From the NCBI GenBank assembly GCA_900549915.1, contig URQF01000091.1, positions 1 to 5,722 of the forward strand: a stretch of 5,722 nucleotides of DNA, read 5' to 3'. Below the pieces are notes generated by a model. That model had not been told where the DNA came from and did no database searches. It saw only the letters and a list, made by a program, of their open reading frames with translations. Positions within the stretch are counted from its first letter, which is position 1, and each line of letters starts with the position of its first letter. This DNA comes from an uncultured Mollicutes bacterium. Lineage in GTDB: Bacteria; Bacillota_I; Bacilli_A; RFN20; CAG-288. Position numbers and translations under genes: made by a program. Shown here in pieces: positions 1 to 5,722 of this stretch.

Positions 1-55
1 CATATGCAGATTTATGCAATTTCATGTAAGCGGTTTTTCTAATAAAATATTTCAC

Positions 56-62
56 AAAGGAG
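56..62 (+). promoter_or_regulatory. Ribosome binding site of the first lipoprotein gene
   Basis: AAAGGAG lies 5 nt before the ATG at 68. It decides the start: the in-frame ATG at 14 has no such site and would put a hydrophilic extension before the lipoprotein signal peptide. No convincing -35/-10 pair could be fixed in the 67 bases upstream, so the promoter probably lies at or beyond the window edge. Confidence 0.85.
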
Positions 63-67
63 AAGAT

Positions 68-781
68 ATGAAAGCGCTACAAAAACTAACAAAAATAATT
101 GTCTTGGCAGGTATGGTTGCTAGGACCGGCTGTAAGAAGCCTGATACTTCTAGTACAGGTGATTCTCAAGAACAGGTTTCTGTCTCTCAAGGAAGCAACG
201 TTATCGTTCCAGAAAATACTGTAAACGAGACAAAGGTGGTTACTTATCCAGGACCATCTGTCTTTGAAAGCTCAAAGAAGGCAAAGATTTCTGTTGATGA
301 TAATGATCTTTTTGTCTATGAGACGCGTGTAAATCATAAACGCAGCTTTACTTGGGAATATTCTAATGACACTGCTCCCGTTGCTGTTTTTGATTTCATT
401 GGCAAAGTCCATATCAAAATCACAGTGAATGATGCTGTGACTTCTGCCAAAGTATCTCCTCTCGATCTTGGTGTCACTCCGACATTCCATGATAATACAA
501 TCGAGTTCGATCTCGACAATCCGACGAACTATGTAGTTGAATATAACGATGATGAAAAGACCTCTATTCATCTTTTCACTTCCAGGCCAGAGGAAAATCC
601 AATTACGGAAGAAGAGGCTAAGAAAGACGACAATATTCTTTACTTCGGACCTGGCGTCTATAAAGTTGATTCTCTTCCTATCAAATCAAATCAGACGATT
701 TATCTTGCAGGCGGTTCCTATATTTATGGACAAGCCAGCCGATTTGGAAAATGTCACGATTCGAGGAAGAGGAATTATTGA
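68..781 (+). CDS. N-terminal fragment: lipoprotein signal and beta-sandwich domain
   Basis: This is the part of the split enzyme made if no frame correction occurs: 237 residues ending at TGA 779-781, with the last residues (after about 222) out of frame. Residues 1-21 form a signal peptide (KALQKLTK, then IIVLAGMVA) ending at Cys22. The -3 residue of the lipobox is encoded by AGG at 122. As Arg it would ruin the site, while as Met the motif M-T-G-C is acceptable. Residues about 60-190 look like the beta-sandwich that precedes the beta-helix in GH49-type and related GH28-like proteins, including FVYETRV, APVAVFDF and a LYFGPGVY strand that enters the helix. The fragment lacks all catalytic residues and should be inactive alone. 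Confidence 0.8.
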   Translation: MKALQKLTKIIVLAGMVARTGCKKPDTSSTGDSQEQVSVSQGSNVIVPENTVNETKVVTYPGPSVFESSKKAKISVDDNDLFVYETRVNHKRSFTWEYSNDTAPVAVFDFIGKVHIKITVNDAVTSAKVSPLDLGVTPTFHDNTIEFDLDNPTNYVVEYNDDEKTSIHLFTSRPEENPITEEEAKKDDNILYFGPGVYKVDSLPIKSNQTIYLAGGSYIYGQASRFGKCHDSRKRNY

Positions 782-2690
782 CGGCGAAATCTATGAACGA
801 CGTAGCTCAAGCGAGAAAGAGATACCTATCGAGCTTCAGCGCTGCAAGAACGTCAATATTGAAGGCGTAACGATTCTTGATCCAGCAGGATGGGCCGTTG
901 CTAGGGTTGATTCCGAAAATATCAATATAAATAATCTGAAAGTCATCTCAGCACGTCCAAATGGTGATGGAATCTCTCTTCAGTCATGCAAAAATACAAC
1001 AGTTACCGGTGGATTCATTCGCACCTGGGATGATTCCTTGGTTGTGAAGAACGTCAATCGTGGAACAACGAAAGACATCACCTTTGATGGAGTAAGTGTT
1101 TGGACGGATCTTGCTCAGTCAAGGGAAGTCGGTTATGAGACAAACGGACCGACTAGGGATAACATTACCTTTAAGAATATCACAGTTATTCATAACTTCC
1201 ACAAAGCATGTAGGTCTATTCATAATTGCGATGATGCCGCAATTACCGGTGTCCACTTTGAAAACATCACTTTGGAAGATGGCTCTAGGCTCGGCGACAA
1301 TCAGACAGATGGAATTAACGACTTCCTTATTGATAGGACAATTGCTTTCAATGCAGAATGGACCAAGTCTGAAGGAAAGCGTGGAAAGATTAAAGATGTA
1401 ACTTTCAAAAACATCAAAGTTGATAGCCTGAAAGATACGATTCTCTGCCGTAGGCAAGGAGAGAGCGAGGAATCCTCGATTGAGAATGTCACCTTTGAAA
1501 ACAGGGTCATTGAAGGAAAGAAAGCAAACTCTGCTGAAGCGATTAAGAGGACAACGAACGAAAACGTTAAGAATGTCACCTATAAGGATAATGGTGAGAC
1601 TGCTGGTGCAAGGCTGACTCTTTCTTATAAGAATAATTCCGACGGAAGCAATCCGGAAATTAAGAATGTTGAAGGAAAGAAACAGGATGGTATAGCTGTT
1701 CCGGAAATCCTTCGCAATACGGATAACCTTGCTTATATTGGTGAAAGCGCAGATAGGAGCAAAGCTACTGTTAAGGTTACTCATGGTAAAGGAACCACAA
1801 ACAAAGCTGAATTCGATGATAAGACCGGCGACTATGCGCTTGGCAATGCTGCTAAGCTTATCGATGGAAGCCGGGATGAAGATGTCGAATTCAAGTCCTA
1901 TACCGGAGAAACGGATGAATTCATTGCGGTAACGGTTGACTTCGGTGAACTCACAAACCTCGGTGTCTTAAGAATTCTTGAGAGCAAAAAGAATGAAATC
2001 TTCCATCGTTATAACGTTTCTCTTTATGCTCGTAAGCTGAAGAGCGATGGTACGGAGAATCCAAACTTTGTTCGTCTCTTATCTGCTAGGGATTACGAAA
2101 TTACACCTTCTAGCGGAAACTATGCTGACATTAACTTCACTGCCACAAAATACTTTGCAATTCAGCTTCGGTTCTTCAAGAAAGAGGGACTTGGCTACAG
2201 CGACAAACTATCCTTATCTGAGATTGAGTTTTATCCGCCTTCATTGACTTATAACAAACCGATTGCCTATTCGACAGAGCATAGTGATGTCTACAACGTA
2301 GAACGGTTAGTCGATGGAAACAAAGATGGCACATCCTACTACGAGTCAAAGACACTTCCTTGCGAAATTGTGATTGATAGGCAGGATGTCTACACCCTCA
2401 ACTGCATTGTTAGGTTCCTTCCTGGAAACAGGGCTTGGACAACTAGAACAGAAAATATTGAACTCCTCTATTCTGACTCCAATGTTGCTTTCGATAAAAA
2501 CAAAACCCAGTTCAAGTCTTTAGAGCCTGCAAAAGATTATGTGTTCAATCCGGAAACCGGAAACAGGAACAAAGTCGATGTACAAGATAAGAACATCAAA
2601 GCGCGTTTCATCAAGATTGTAGTCACATCCAATAGTGCTCTTGGTAATTACGGCGCTCAGTTATCTGAATTCAACGTTTACGGCAAATAG
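726..2690 (+). CDS. C-terminal fragment: beta-helix catalytic region plus two F5/8C modules
   Basis: This frame is clearly coding from about 738 (ADLENVTIRGRG...) to TAG 2688-2690. The ATG at 726 is only the nearest in-frame ATG: it has no ribosome site and lies before the frameshift, so it is not a believable native start. The same frame stays open upstream to an ATG at 537, but there the other frame carries the conserved protein. The fragment holds repeated beta-helix rungs of the 'NVTF.NI.V' type, the NGDG and WDDS motifs, and two C-terminal beta-sandwiches that end in strands such as KARFIKIVV and LSEFNVYGK, typical of F5/8 type C domains. After position 740 it contains no in-frame ATG at all but 16 AGG codons, several at buried positions (for example 2379, 2412 and 1503). 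Without the signal peptide it would not be exported. Confidence 0.8.
   Translation: MDKPADLENVTIRGRGIIDGEIYERRSSSEKEIPIELQRCKNVNIEGVTILDPAGWAVARVDSENININNLKVISARPNGDGISLQSCKNTTVTGGFIRTWDDSLVVKNVNRGTTKDITFDGVSVWTDLAQSREVGYETNGPTRDNITFKNITVIHNFHKACRSIHNCDDAAITGVHFENITLEDGSRLGDNQTDGINDFLIDRTIAFNAEWTKSEGKRGKIKDVTFKNIKVDSLKDTILCRRQGESEESSIENVTFENRVIEGKKANSAEAIKRTTNENVKNVTYKDNGETAGARLTLSYKNNSDGSNPEIKNVEGKKQDGIAVPEILRNTDNLAYIGESADRSKATVKVTHGKGTTNKAEFDDKTGDYALGNAAKLIDGSRDEDVEFKSYTGETDEFIAVTVDFGELTNLGVLRILESKKNEIFHRYNVSLYARKLKSDGTENPNFVRLLSARDYEITPSSGNYADINFTATKYFAIQLRFFKKEGLGYSDKLSLSEIEFYPPSLTYNKPIAYSTEHSDVYNVERLVDGNKDGTSYYESKTLPCEIVIDRQDVYTLNCIVRFLPGNRAWTTRTENIELLYSDSNVAFDKNKTQFKSLEPAKDYVFNPETGNRNKVDVQDKNIKARFIKIVVTSNSALGNYGAQLSEFNVYGK
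733..740 (+). repeat. 4-nt tandem duplication (AGCC AGCC) causing the frameshift
   Basis: AGCC occurs twice in direct tandem. With both copies the upstream frame runs into a stop at 779-781. Deleting one copy joins the frames as ...YIYGQ-ADLENVTIRGRG, with no missing or extra residue by family expectation. A 4-base gain equals a +1 shift, and replication slippage is the simplest explanation. Confidence 0.75.
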
Positions 2691-2704
2691 ATCATTGTCA
2701 ACCA

Positions 2705-2712
2705 AAAGGAGG
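2705..2712 (+). promoter_or_regulatory. Strong Shine-Dalgarno site of the second lipoprotein gene
   Basis: AAAGGAGG ends 8 nt before the ATG at 2721, an ideal spacing, and fixes that start. It sits in the 30-nt gap after the TAG of the upstream gene. There is no terminator or evident promoter in the gap, which supports co-transcription. Confidence 0.9.
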
Positions 2713-2720
2713 AAAAAACA

Positions 2721-5348
2721 ATGAACAAGAAGAATGTAGTTAAGCTTTTGTCTGTCTTTGCGATGGCGTCTGGTCTTGTCGCCTGCAACAACGGAGAAAG
2801 TCCGGCAACTCCGACTCCAAGCAATACTGTTGCACCGACCACAGAAACTAAACCAAGCGAACAGCCGAAGGACACGACCAAGGCATCAACTAGCGAGTCA
2901 ACCAGCCAGGCAGAAAAATTTGATGACCTTTCTCCAGACCTTGAAAATGATCCGATTCCGGCCCCGACTGCTGATGTTCCGGTTGAAGAGGCTTTGGCCG
3001 AAGGAACGGAAACCCGTAGTTATAATGATGCTTTAGATAGGATGGTCAATGACTTCTCTGCTAAGGTTGCAGATGACAAAGTCACTGGTGCTACGACTAA
3101 GGTTGATGCTCCGTATCTTGAAGTCCGTGTCAATACTGCAAATGAAGTTGCACCTGTTTCCGATGATGTTTCTATTTATAAACTTGGAACCGGCAGTTAC
3201 CAGATTCAGGATGGCTATTCCATTGGCTTCAAGAGGAAACTTGCCGACAACAAGACTATTGATAACAATCATCTTGTTTTAGCTTTACGTGGTGATGATA
3301 GCTTAAAGACTTTCCCGATTGCTTTATCTAAAGCAAAGAATCCAGATGGCGAGGATCTTCCTGCCTTGACTGGTGAATACCAGGAATTTGTCATCTCCCC
3401 CAGGGCAACCTTAGAGAATGAGAACACTCCGTACGCCAATAAAGACGGGAGCAATTCATCTAGGAAGGTTTTAGAGAAGATCTTAGGCTTCCACCTTTAT
3501 GCAGCTGGAAACGCTGATTGCACGATTGACATTGAATCTGTTTTCCTCCGCAAAGAAGGTGCTGCTGATATCATCCTCGATAATTTCGAACATGCAAAGC
3601 CAAACGATGCTGATGCTTCTGTCTGCTGGTGGAGAGATTCTACTGGTCATATCGTTGGACGCAATGTGACTGTTAAAGAAGGCGGAAGTTTTACACAGGA
3701 TATTCCTGCTGATTCTTTAAGGGATAACCTGGTTGTCGGTATTAAAGGCGACACCGCTAGTACTTCTATTGCTTTCGTTGGCGCTGAGAAGACCATTACC
3801 AAGAACTGGGCTGATTTAAAGAACAGCCAGGGCGAAGCTTTATCTGCCCCGCTTAAGAACAGCTATACTGACTTTGTTATCAACTTAGAAAAATCTGGCA
3901 TTGACATTGCTCCGTCATCTATCAAAGTTGTCTCCACTTCTGCTGTTACTATCAACGAAATCTTCTTCTCTGACTTAGTCACCAGAACAGCGGAAGAGTA
4001 TCCTGCAATTGATGAAGCTTCCGCTAAGGTCTTTGATGACTTTAATCGTACCCAGACCTCCATTGATGGAGACTATGAAGCTTCTAACACTAATCCGGTT
4101 GTTACTGGTGCCGGACTTGATTATGTTCTTTCCTACTCGAATGCGGACAAAGTCAAGATTGAAAACGGAAATGCCATCTTTGATGCTACAAATCTTCCGG
4201 AGAATGGCTATATTAATCTTAAAATCGGAAGTGATTTACATAAACGCACAAATGAGGACTTCCTTGTCTTTTCTAGGAAATTAGAAGGAGAAGCTTCTAG
4301 GGATGGTTTCCGCTTTGTTGCTAATGGTGAACAATGGGCAAAGAATTGGCTTGCTGCCTTCGGTGTTAAATCCTTAGACACACCATATACGAAAGACAAA
4401 GGATATTCTTTATACGTAATTGATCTTGACGAAAGCGGAATTGATTTCAGCAATACCTTAGACAGGTATTATAGTGGCAAGGGCAAGGTCTATATTGACC
4501 AGGTCTTCTTAACCAATGAATACATCGAATTAGAAAAGAACGGAGAAGATCATGCTGTCACTTTCGCTGACAAGGATCTTTCTGATTATGCAGGAACTGG
4601 CTTTAATATCTCTTCTAATGTTGTTGCCTTAAATATTAAAGGCGATGGCGTTAAAGCTACTTTAAAATCTATCCGCTTTGCTTATGCAGGAGATGTCAAA
4701 TGGATTAAGGATGGCGTTATCTTTGATCAATATGGACATGCCTTAGATAGGAACCATGTCATCTCTGCGGATGGTGAGACGATTTATATCGACATCAACA
4801 ACTCTGGTTGGGTTGCCAAGACAGAGCCGACGGAGTTCTATGTCCATATCGGTGCATTTGATGGAAGCGAAGGAACCTTTACCCTTGTTTCTTATGCCGA
4901 ATACAATTACAAGCAGGTCGAATACATTGCTATTAGTAACGAAATCACCGCAGCTACCAATAATTACACCCATATTGGCTGGCTTGGTGCAGACCGTACC
5001 AATGATGACCACATCTACAGGAAAGCTGTTGTCAAAGGCGATGGCAAGGCAAACTTAGATAATCTTCGTATCGGTGCAGCAGGAAGCGAATACTGGGTTA
5101 ATACGGCGAACAATGATGCTCGTAAACAGCTTTATCTTGAGGATGGAACTGTTTTAGAGGCTGGCAAGGTAATCTCTGCAGAAGGTGAGACTATTATCTT
5201 TGACCTCACTAAGTCTGGTGTTTCCTTTGATGGTGCTACCCACCTCCACTATAGTGATAGTGTTGGCGGAGTCAGGAAGTTCGAGTCTGTTTCTCTTCTT
5301 TCCTATCGTCCGACTTATGAAGTAGTCTATAACTATTTCTGCGCTTAA
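2721..5348 (+). CDS. Large surface lipoprotein with about five repeated beta-sandwich units
   Basis: 875 residues. Residues 1-21 are a lipoprotein signal peptide with lipobox L-V-A-C and Cys22 as the lipidation site. About 26-70 form a Thr/Ser/Pro/Glu-rich linker that would span the cell wall. The rest is built of about five divergent units (about 105-283, 285-420, 436-600, 603-730, 732-865). The first three begin with a 'D-D/N-F' strand (VNDF, LDNF, FDDF), as in galactose-binding-like carbohydrate modules, and most carry an I/L-K/R-G-D strand (Gly at about 191, 343, 641, 773). Units 4 and 5 share VISA-D/E-GETI, 137 residues apart. No catalytic motif is recognisable, so it is probably a binding or scaffold protein, with carbohydrate binding inferred only from architecture and context. 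AGG is used 11 times, against ATG at residues 1, 15 and 108. The protein ends in an unusual ...YFCA with a near-terminal cysteine. Probably co-transcribed with the glycosidase gene and ended by the terminator at 5369. Confidence 0.85.
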   Translation: MNKKNVVKLLSVFAMASGLVACNNGESPATPTPSNTVAPTTETKPSEQPKDTTKASTSESTSQAEKFDDLSPDLENDPIPAPTADVPVEEALAEGTETRSYNDALDRMVNDFSAKVADDKVTGATTKVDAPYLEVRVNTANEVAPVSDDVSIYKLGTGSYQIQDGYSIGFKRKLADNKTIDNNHLVLALRGDDSLKTFPIALSKAKNPDGEDLPALTGEYQEFVISPRATLENENTPYANKDGSNSSRKVLEKILGFHLYAAGNADCTIDIESVFLRKEGAADIILDNFEHAKPNDADASVCWWRDSTGHIVGRNVTVKEGGSFTQDIPADSLRDNLVVGIKGDTASTSIAFVGAEKTITKNWADLKNSQGEALSAPLKNSYTDFVINLEKSGIDIAPSSIKVVSTSAVTINEIFFSDLVTRTAEEYPAIDEASAKVFDDFNRTQTSIDGDYEASNTNPVVTGAGLDYVLSYSNADKVKIENGNAIFDATNLPENGYINLKIGSDLHKRTNEDFLVFSRKLEGEASRDGFRFVANGEQWAKNWLAAFGVKSLDTPYTKDKGYSLYVIDLDESGIDFSNTLDRYYSGKGKVYIDQVFLTNEYIELEKNGEDHAVTFADKDLSDYAGTGFNISSNVVALNIKGDGVKATLKSIRFAYAGDVKWIKDGVIFDQYGHALDRNHVISADGETIYIDINNSGWVAKTEPTEFYVHIGAFDGSEGTFTLVSYAEYNYKQVEYIAISNEITAATNNYTHIGWLGADRTNDDHIYRKAVVKGDGKANLDNLRIGAAGSEYWVNTANNDARKQLYLEDGTVLEAGKVISAEGETIIFDLTKSGVSFDGATHLHYSDSVGGVRKFESVSLLSYRPTYEVVYNYFCA

Positions 5349-5368
5349 TCCGAAGTCTTAAATGTAGT

Positions 5369-5402
5369 AAAATATAGGCAGCAAAATGCTGCCTATATTT
5401 TT
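5369..5402 (+). terminator. Rho-independent terminator
   Basis: A perfect hairpin has a left arm ATATAGGCAGCA, an AAA loop (5384-5386) and a complementary right arm, with about 12-13 uninterrupted pairs. A run of five T (5398-5402) follows. It begins about 20 nt after the TAA of the second lipoprotein and closes that operon. The A-run before the left arm gives a short T-run on the opposite strand, so weak bidirectional action is possible. Confidence 0.92.
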
Positions 5403-5412
5403 ATAAAAACGC
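5394..5412 (+). promoter_or_regulatory. Possible -10 region for leaderless start of the response regulator
   Basis: TATAAA at 5402-5407 stands 5 nt before the ATG at 5413, a spacing that would place transcription initiation at or next to the start codon. No good -35 hexamer is seen, because that region is the terminator stem. This is a weak, inferred site, proposed because no ribosome site exists and there are only 10 nt between the terminator U-tract and the ATG. Confidence 0.25.
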
Positions 5413-5722
5413 ATGTACCGCATTTGTATTCTTGATGACGAATATCTTACCTGTTTAGGCTTGGAAAAAGCTGTTCCCTGGGACACGATTGGTGTCGAGG
5501 TTGCTTTTACTGCGCTTGATGGAAAAAAAGGTTTGGAGCTGATAAGAAAAGAAAAACCAGATCTTGTTCTTACAGATATTCGTAGGCCGGGTCTTACGGG
5601 CGTTGATTTAGTCAAGGAATTGAAGGAAGACGGATTTGATGGCGAAATTATTGTTTTGACTGCTTATCGTGATTTTGATTATGCGGTGGAAACCTATAAG
5701 TCGGGGATTTTTTCTTATCTTC
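5413..5722 (+). CDS. YesN/AraC-like response regulator, receiver domain (3' end outside window)
   Basis: The first 103 residues are a CheY-like receiver domain. Acidic residues D8, D9 and E10 would bind Mg2+, D55 in LTDI is the phospho-acceptor, and T83 in VLTAY is the conserved hydroxyl residue. The conserved Lys, usually near residue 105, lies just past the window. The 'VPWDTIGVEV' segment and 'TDIR.PG..G' signature are typical of YesN-type regulators, which usually continue into an AraC-type helix-turn-helix domain; that part is inferred. Residue 58 is encoded by AGG (5584), exactly where the family has Met (DIRMPG). The start is forced: an in-frame stop sits at 5404-5406, and D8/D9 exclude a later start. 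No Shine-Dalgarno sequence precedes it. A neighbouring histidine kinase would be expected, and control of a sugar-use operon is the usual role. Confidence 0.9.
   Translation, partial: MYRICILDDEYLTCLGLEKAVPWDTIGVEVAFTALDGKKGLELIRKEKPDLVLTDIRRPGLTGVDLVKELKEDGFDGEIIVLTAYRDFDYAVETYKSGIFSYL

Larger units (their letters stand above)
68..2690 (+). pseudogene. Frameshifted GH28/GH49-like beta-helix glycosidase lipoprotein with two F5/8C modules
   Basis: Read through the frameshift, this is one gene of 872 residues. In order: lipoprotein signal (1-22), beta-sandwich (about 60-190), right-handed beta-helix (about 195-510) and two discoidin/CBM32-like modules (about 553-722 and 724-872). The helix shows the NGDG (D299) and WDDS (D320, D321) acidic pairs and a later Lys326, in the spacing of clan GH-N (GH28 polygalacturonases, GH49 dextranases). 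The GHG motif of classical GH28 is replaced by an E-V-G-Y-E-T segment at 352-357, so pectin should not be assumed as substrate. The likely role is surface hydrolysis of a polysaccharide. The frame breaks at 733-740, and no slippery heptamer is seen there. As sequenced the gene yields two pieces, so it is a recent pseudogene, a strain variant or an assembly error. It is followed after 30 nt by the second lipoprotein gene, probably in one operon. Confidence 0.8.

Noticed and set aside
14..67. Upstream in-frame ATG at 14 as start of the first lipoprotein
   Set aside because: No ribosome site precedes it and the extension would bury the lipoprotein signal. ATG 68 has AAAGGAG at 5-nt spacing and a typical K-rich n-region.
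537..737. Open stretch in the third frame starting at ATG 537 as an independent gene start
   Set aside because: It has no ribosome site, and over 537-733 the second frame encodes the family-like sequence (YFGPGVY, AGGSYIYG), so this is out-of-frame shadow until the frameshift.
725..745. Programmed ribosomal frameshift
   Set aside because: No slippery heptamer, stop-codon stimulus or downstream hairpin is apparent, and the exact AGCC duplication is a simpler cause.
1119..1784. 221-codon open frame on the minus strand, and other reverse-strand open stretches
   Set aside because: They lie antisense inside strongly coding genes, have no ribosome site and encode no recognisable protein.
5371..5399. 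Inverted repeat as a mobile-element end or operator
   Set aside because: The 3-nt loop, long perfect stem and following T-run, placed right after a stop codon, are those of an intrinsic terminator; no transposase or target duplication is present.
68..5722. High AGG simply as an arginine codon bias
   Set aside because: It would leave three proteins almost free of methionine, put Arg in a lipobox and in a receiver Met site, while conserved arginines avoid AGG. The combined pattern fits Met much better.
1..5722. Search for tRNA, riboswitch or CRISPR structures, including a tRNA with CCU anticodon that would explain the code change
   Set aside because: Nearly all of the window is coding; the only non-coding gaps are 67, 30 and 64 nt and none holds such a structure.

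Overview
The window is a low-to-mid-GC Firmicutes-type accessory locus. It has strong AGGAGG-type ribosome sites, Gram-positive lipoprotein signal peptides, and a YesN-like response regulator beside extracellular carbohydrate-active proteins. All genes lie on the + strand. The most striking property is the coding itself. AGG is the commonest single codon read as 'arginine' (30 in-frame uses in about 1850 codons), while in-frame internal ATG occurs only 3 times. AGG falls where methionine or another hydrophobic residue belongs: the -3 position of a lipobox, the Met of the receiver-domain 'DIRMPG' signature, and the cores of carbohydrate-binding domains. Conserved arginines are encoded by CGN or AGA. 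Reading AGG as methionine gives a normal Met frequency (about 1.8-1.9%). This matches the AGG-to-Met reassignment described for a clade of uncultivated Bacilli (Shulgina and Eddy, eLife 2021, the Codetta screen), so I infer the window comes from that clade or a close relative. Translations with the standard code will be wrong at every AGG.

Layout. (1) Positions 68-2690 hold a large secreted lipoprotein enzyme: lipoprotein signal, N-terminal beta-sandwich, a right-handed beta-helix of the GH28/GH49 type, and two F5/8-type-C (CBM32-like) modules. It is split by a frameshift near 733-740. The break is exactly explained by a 4-nt tandem duplication (AGCC AGCC); removing one copy restores an 872-residue open frame. 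(2) 30 nt downstream, 2721-5348 encodes a second lipoprotein of 875 residues with a Thr/Ser/Pro linker and about five repeated galactose-binding-like beta-sandwich units; its exact function is unknown. (3) A strong intrinsic terminator follows at 5369-5402. (4) At 5413 a response regulator begins (receiver domain, YesN/AraC-like) and runs off the end of the window. It has no visible Shine-Dalgarno site and starts only 10 nt after the terminator U-tract.

Inferred working model: the two lipoproteins form an operon displayed on the cell surface to bind and cleave a polysaccharide, with the neighbouring two-component regulator a candidate for controlling the locus. The substrate cannot be read from the sequence. 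No RNA genes, CRISPR arrays, insertion sequences or origins are visible.
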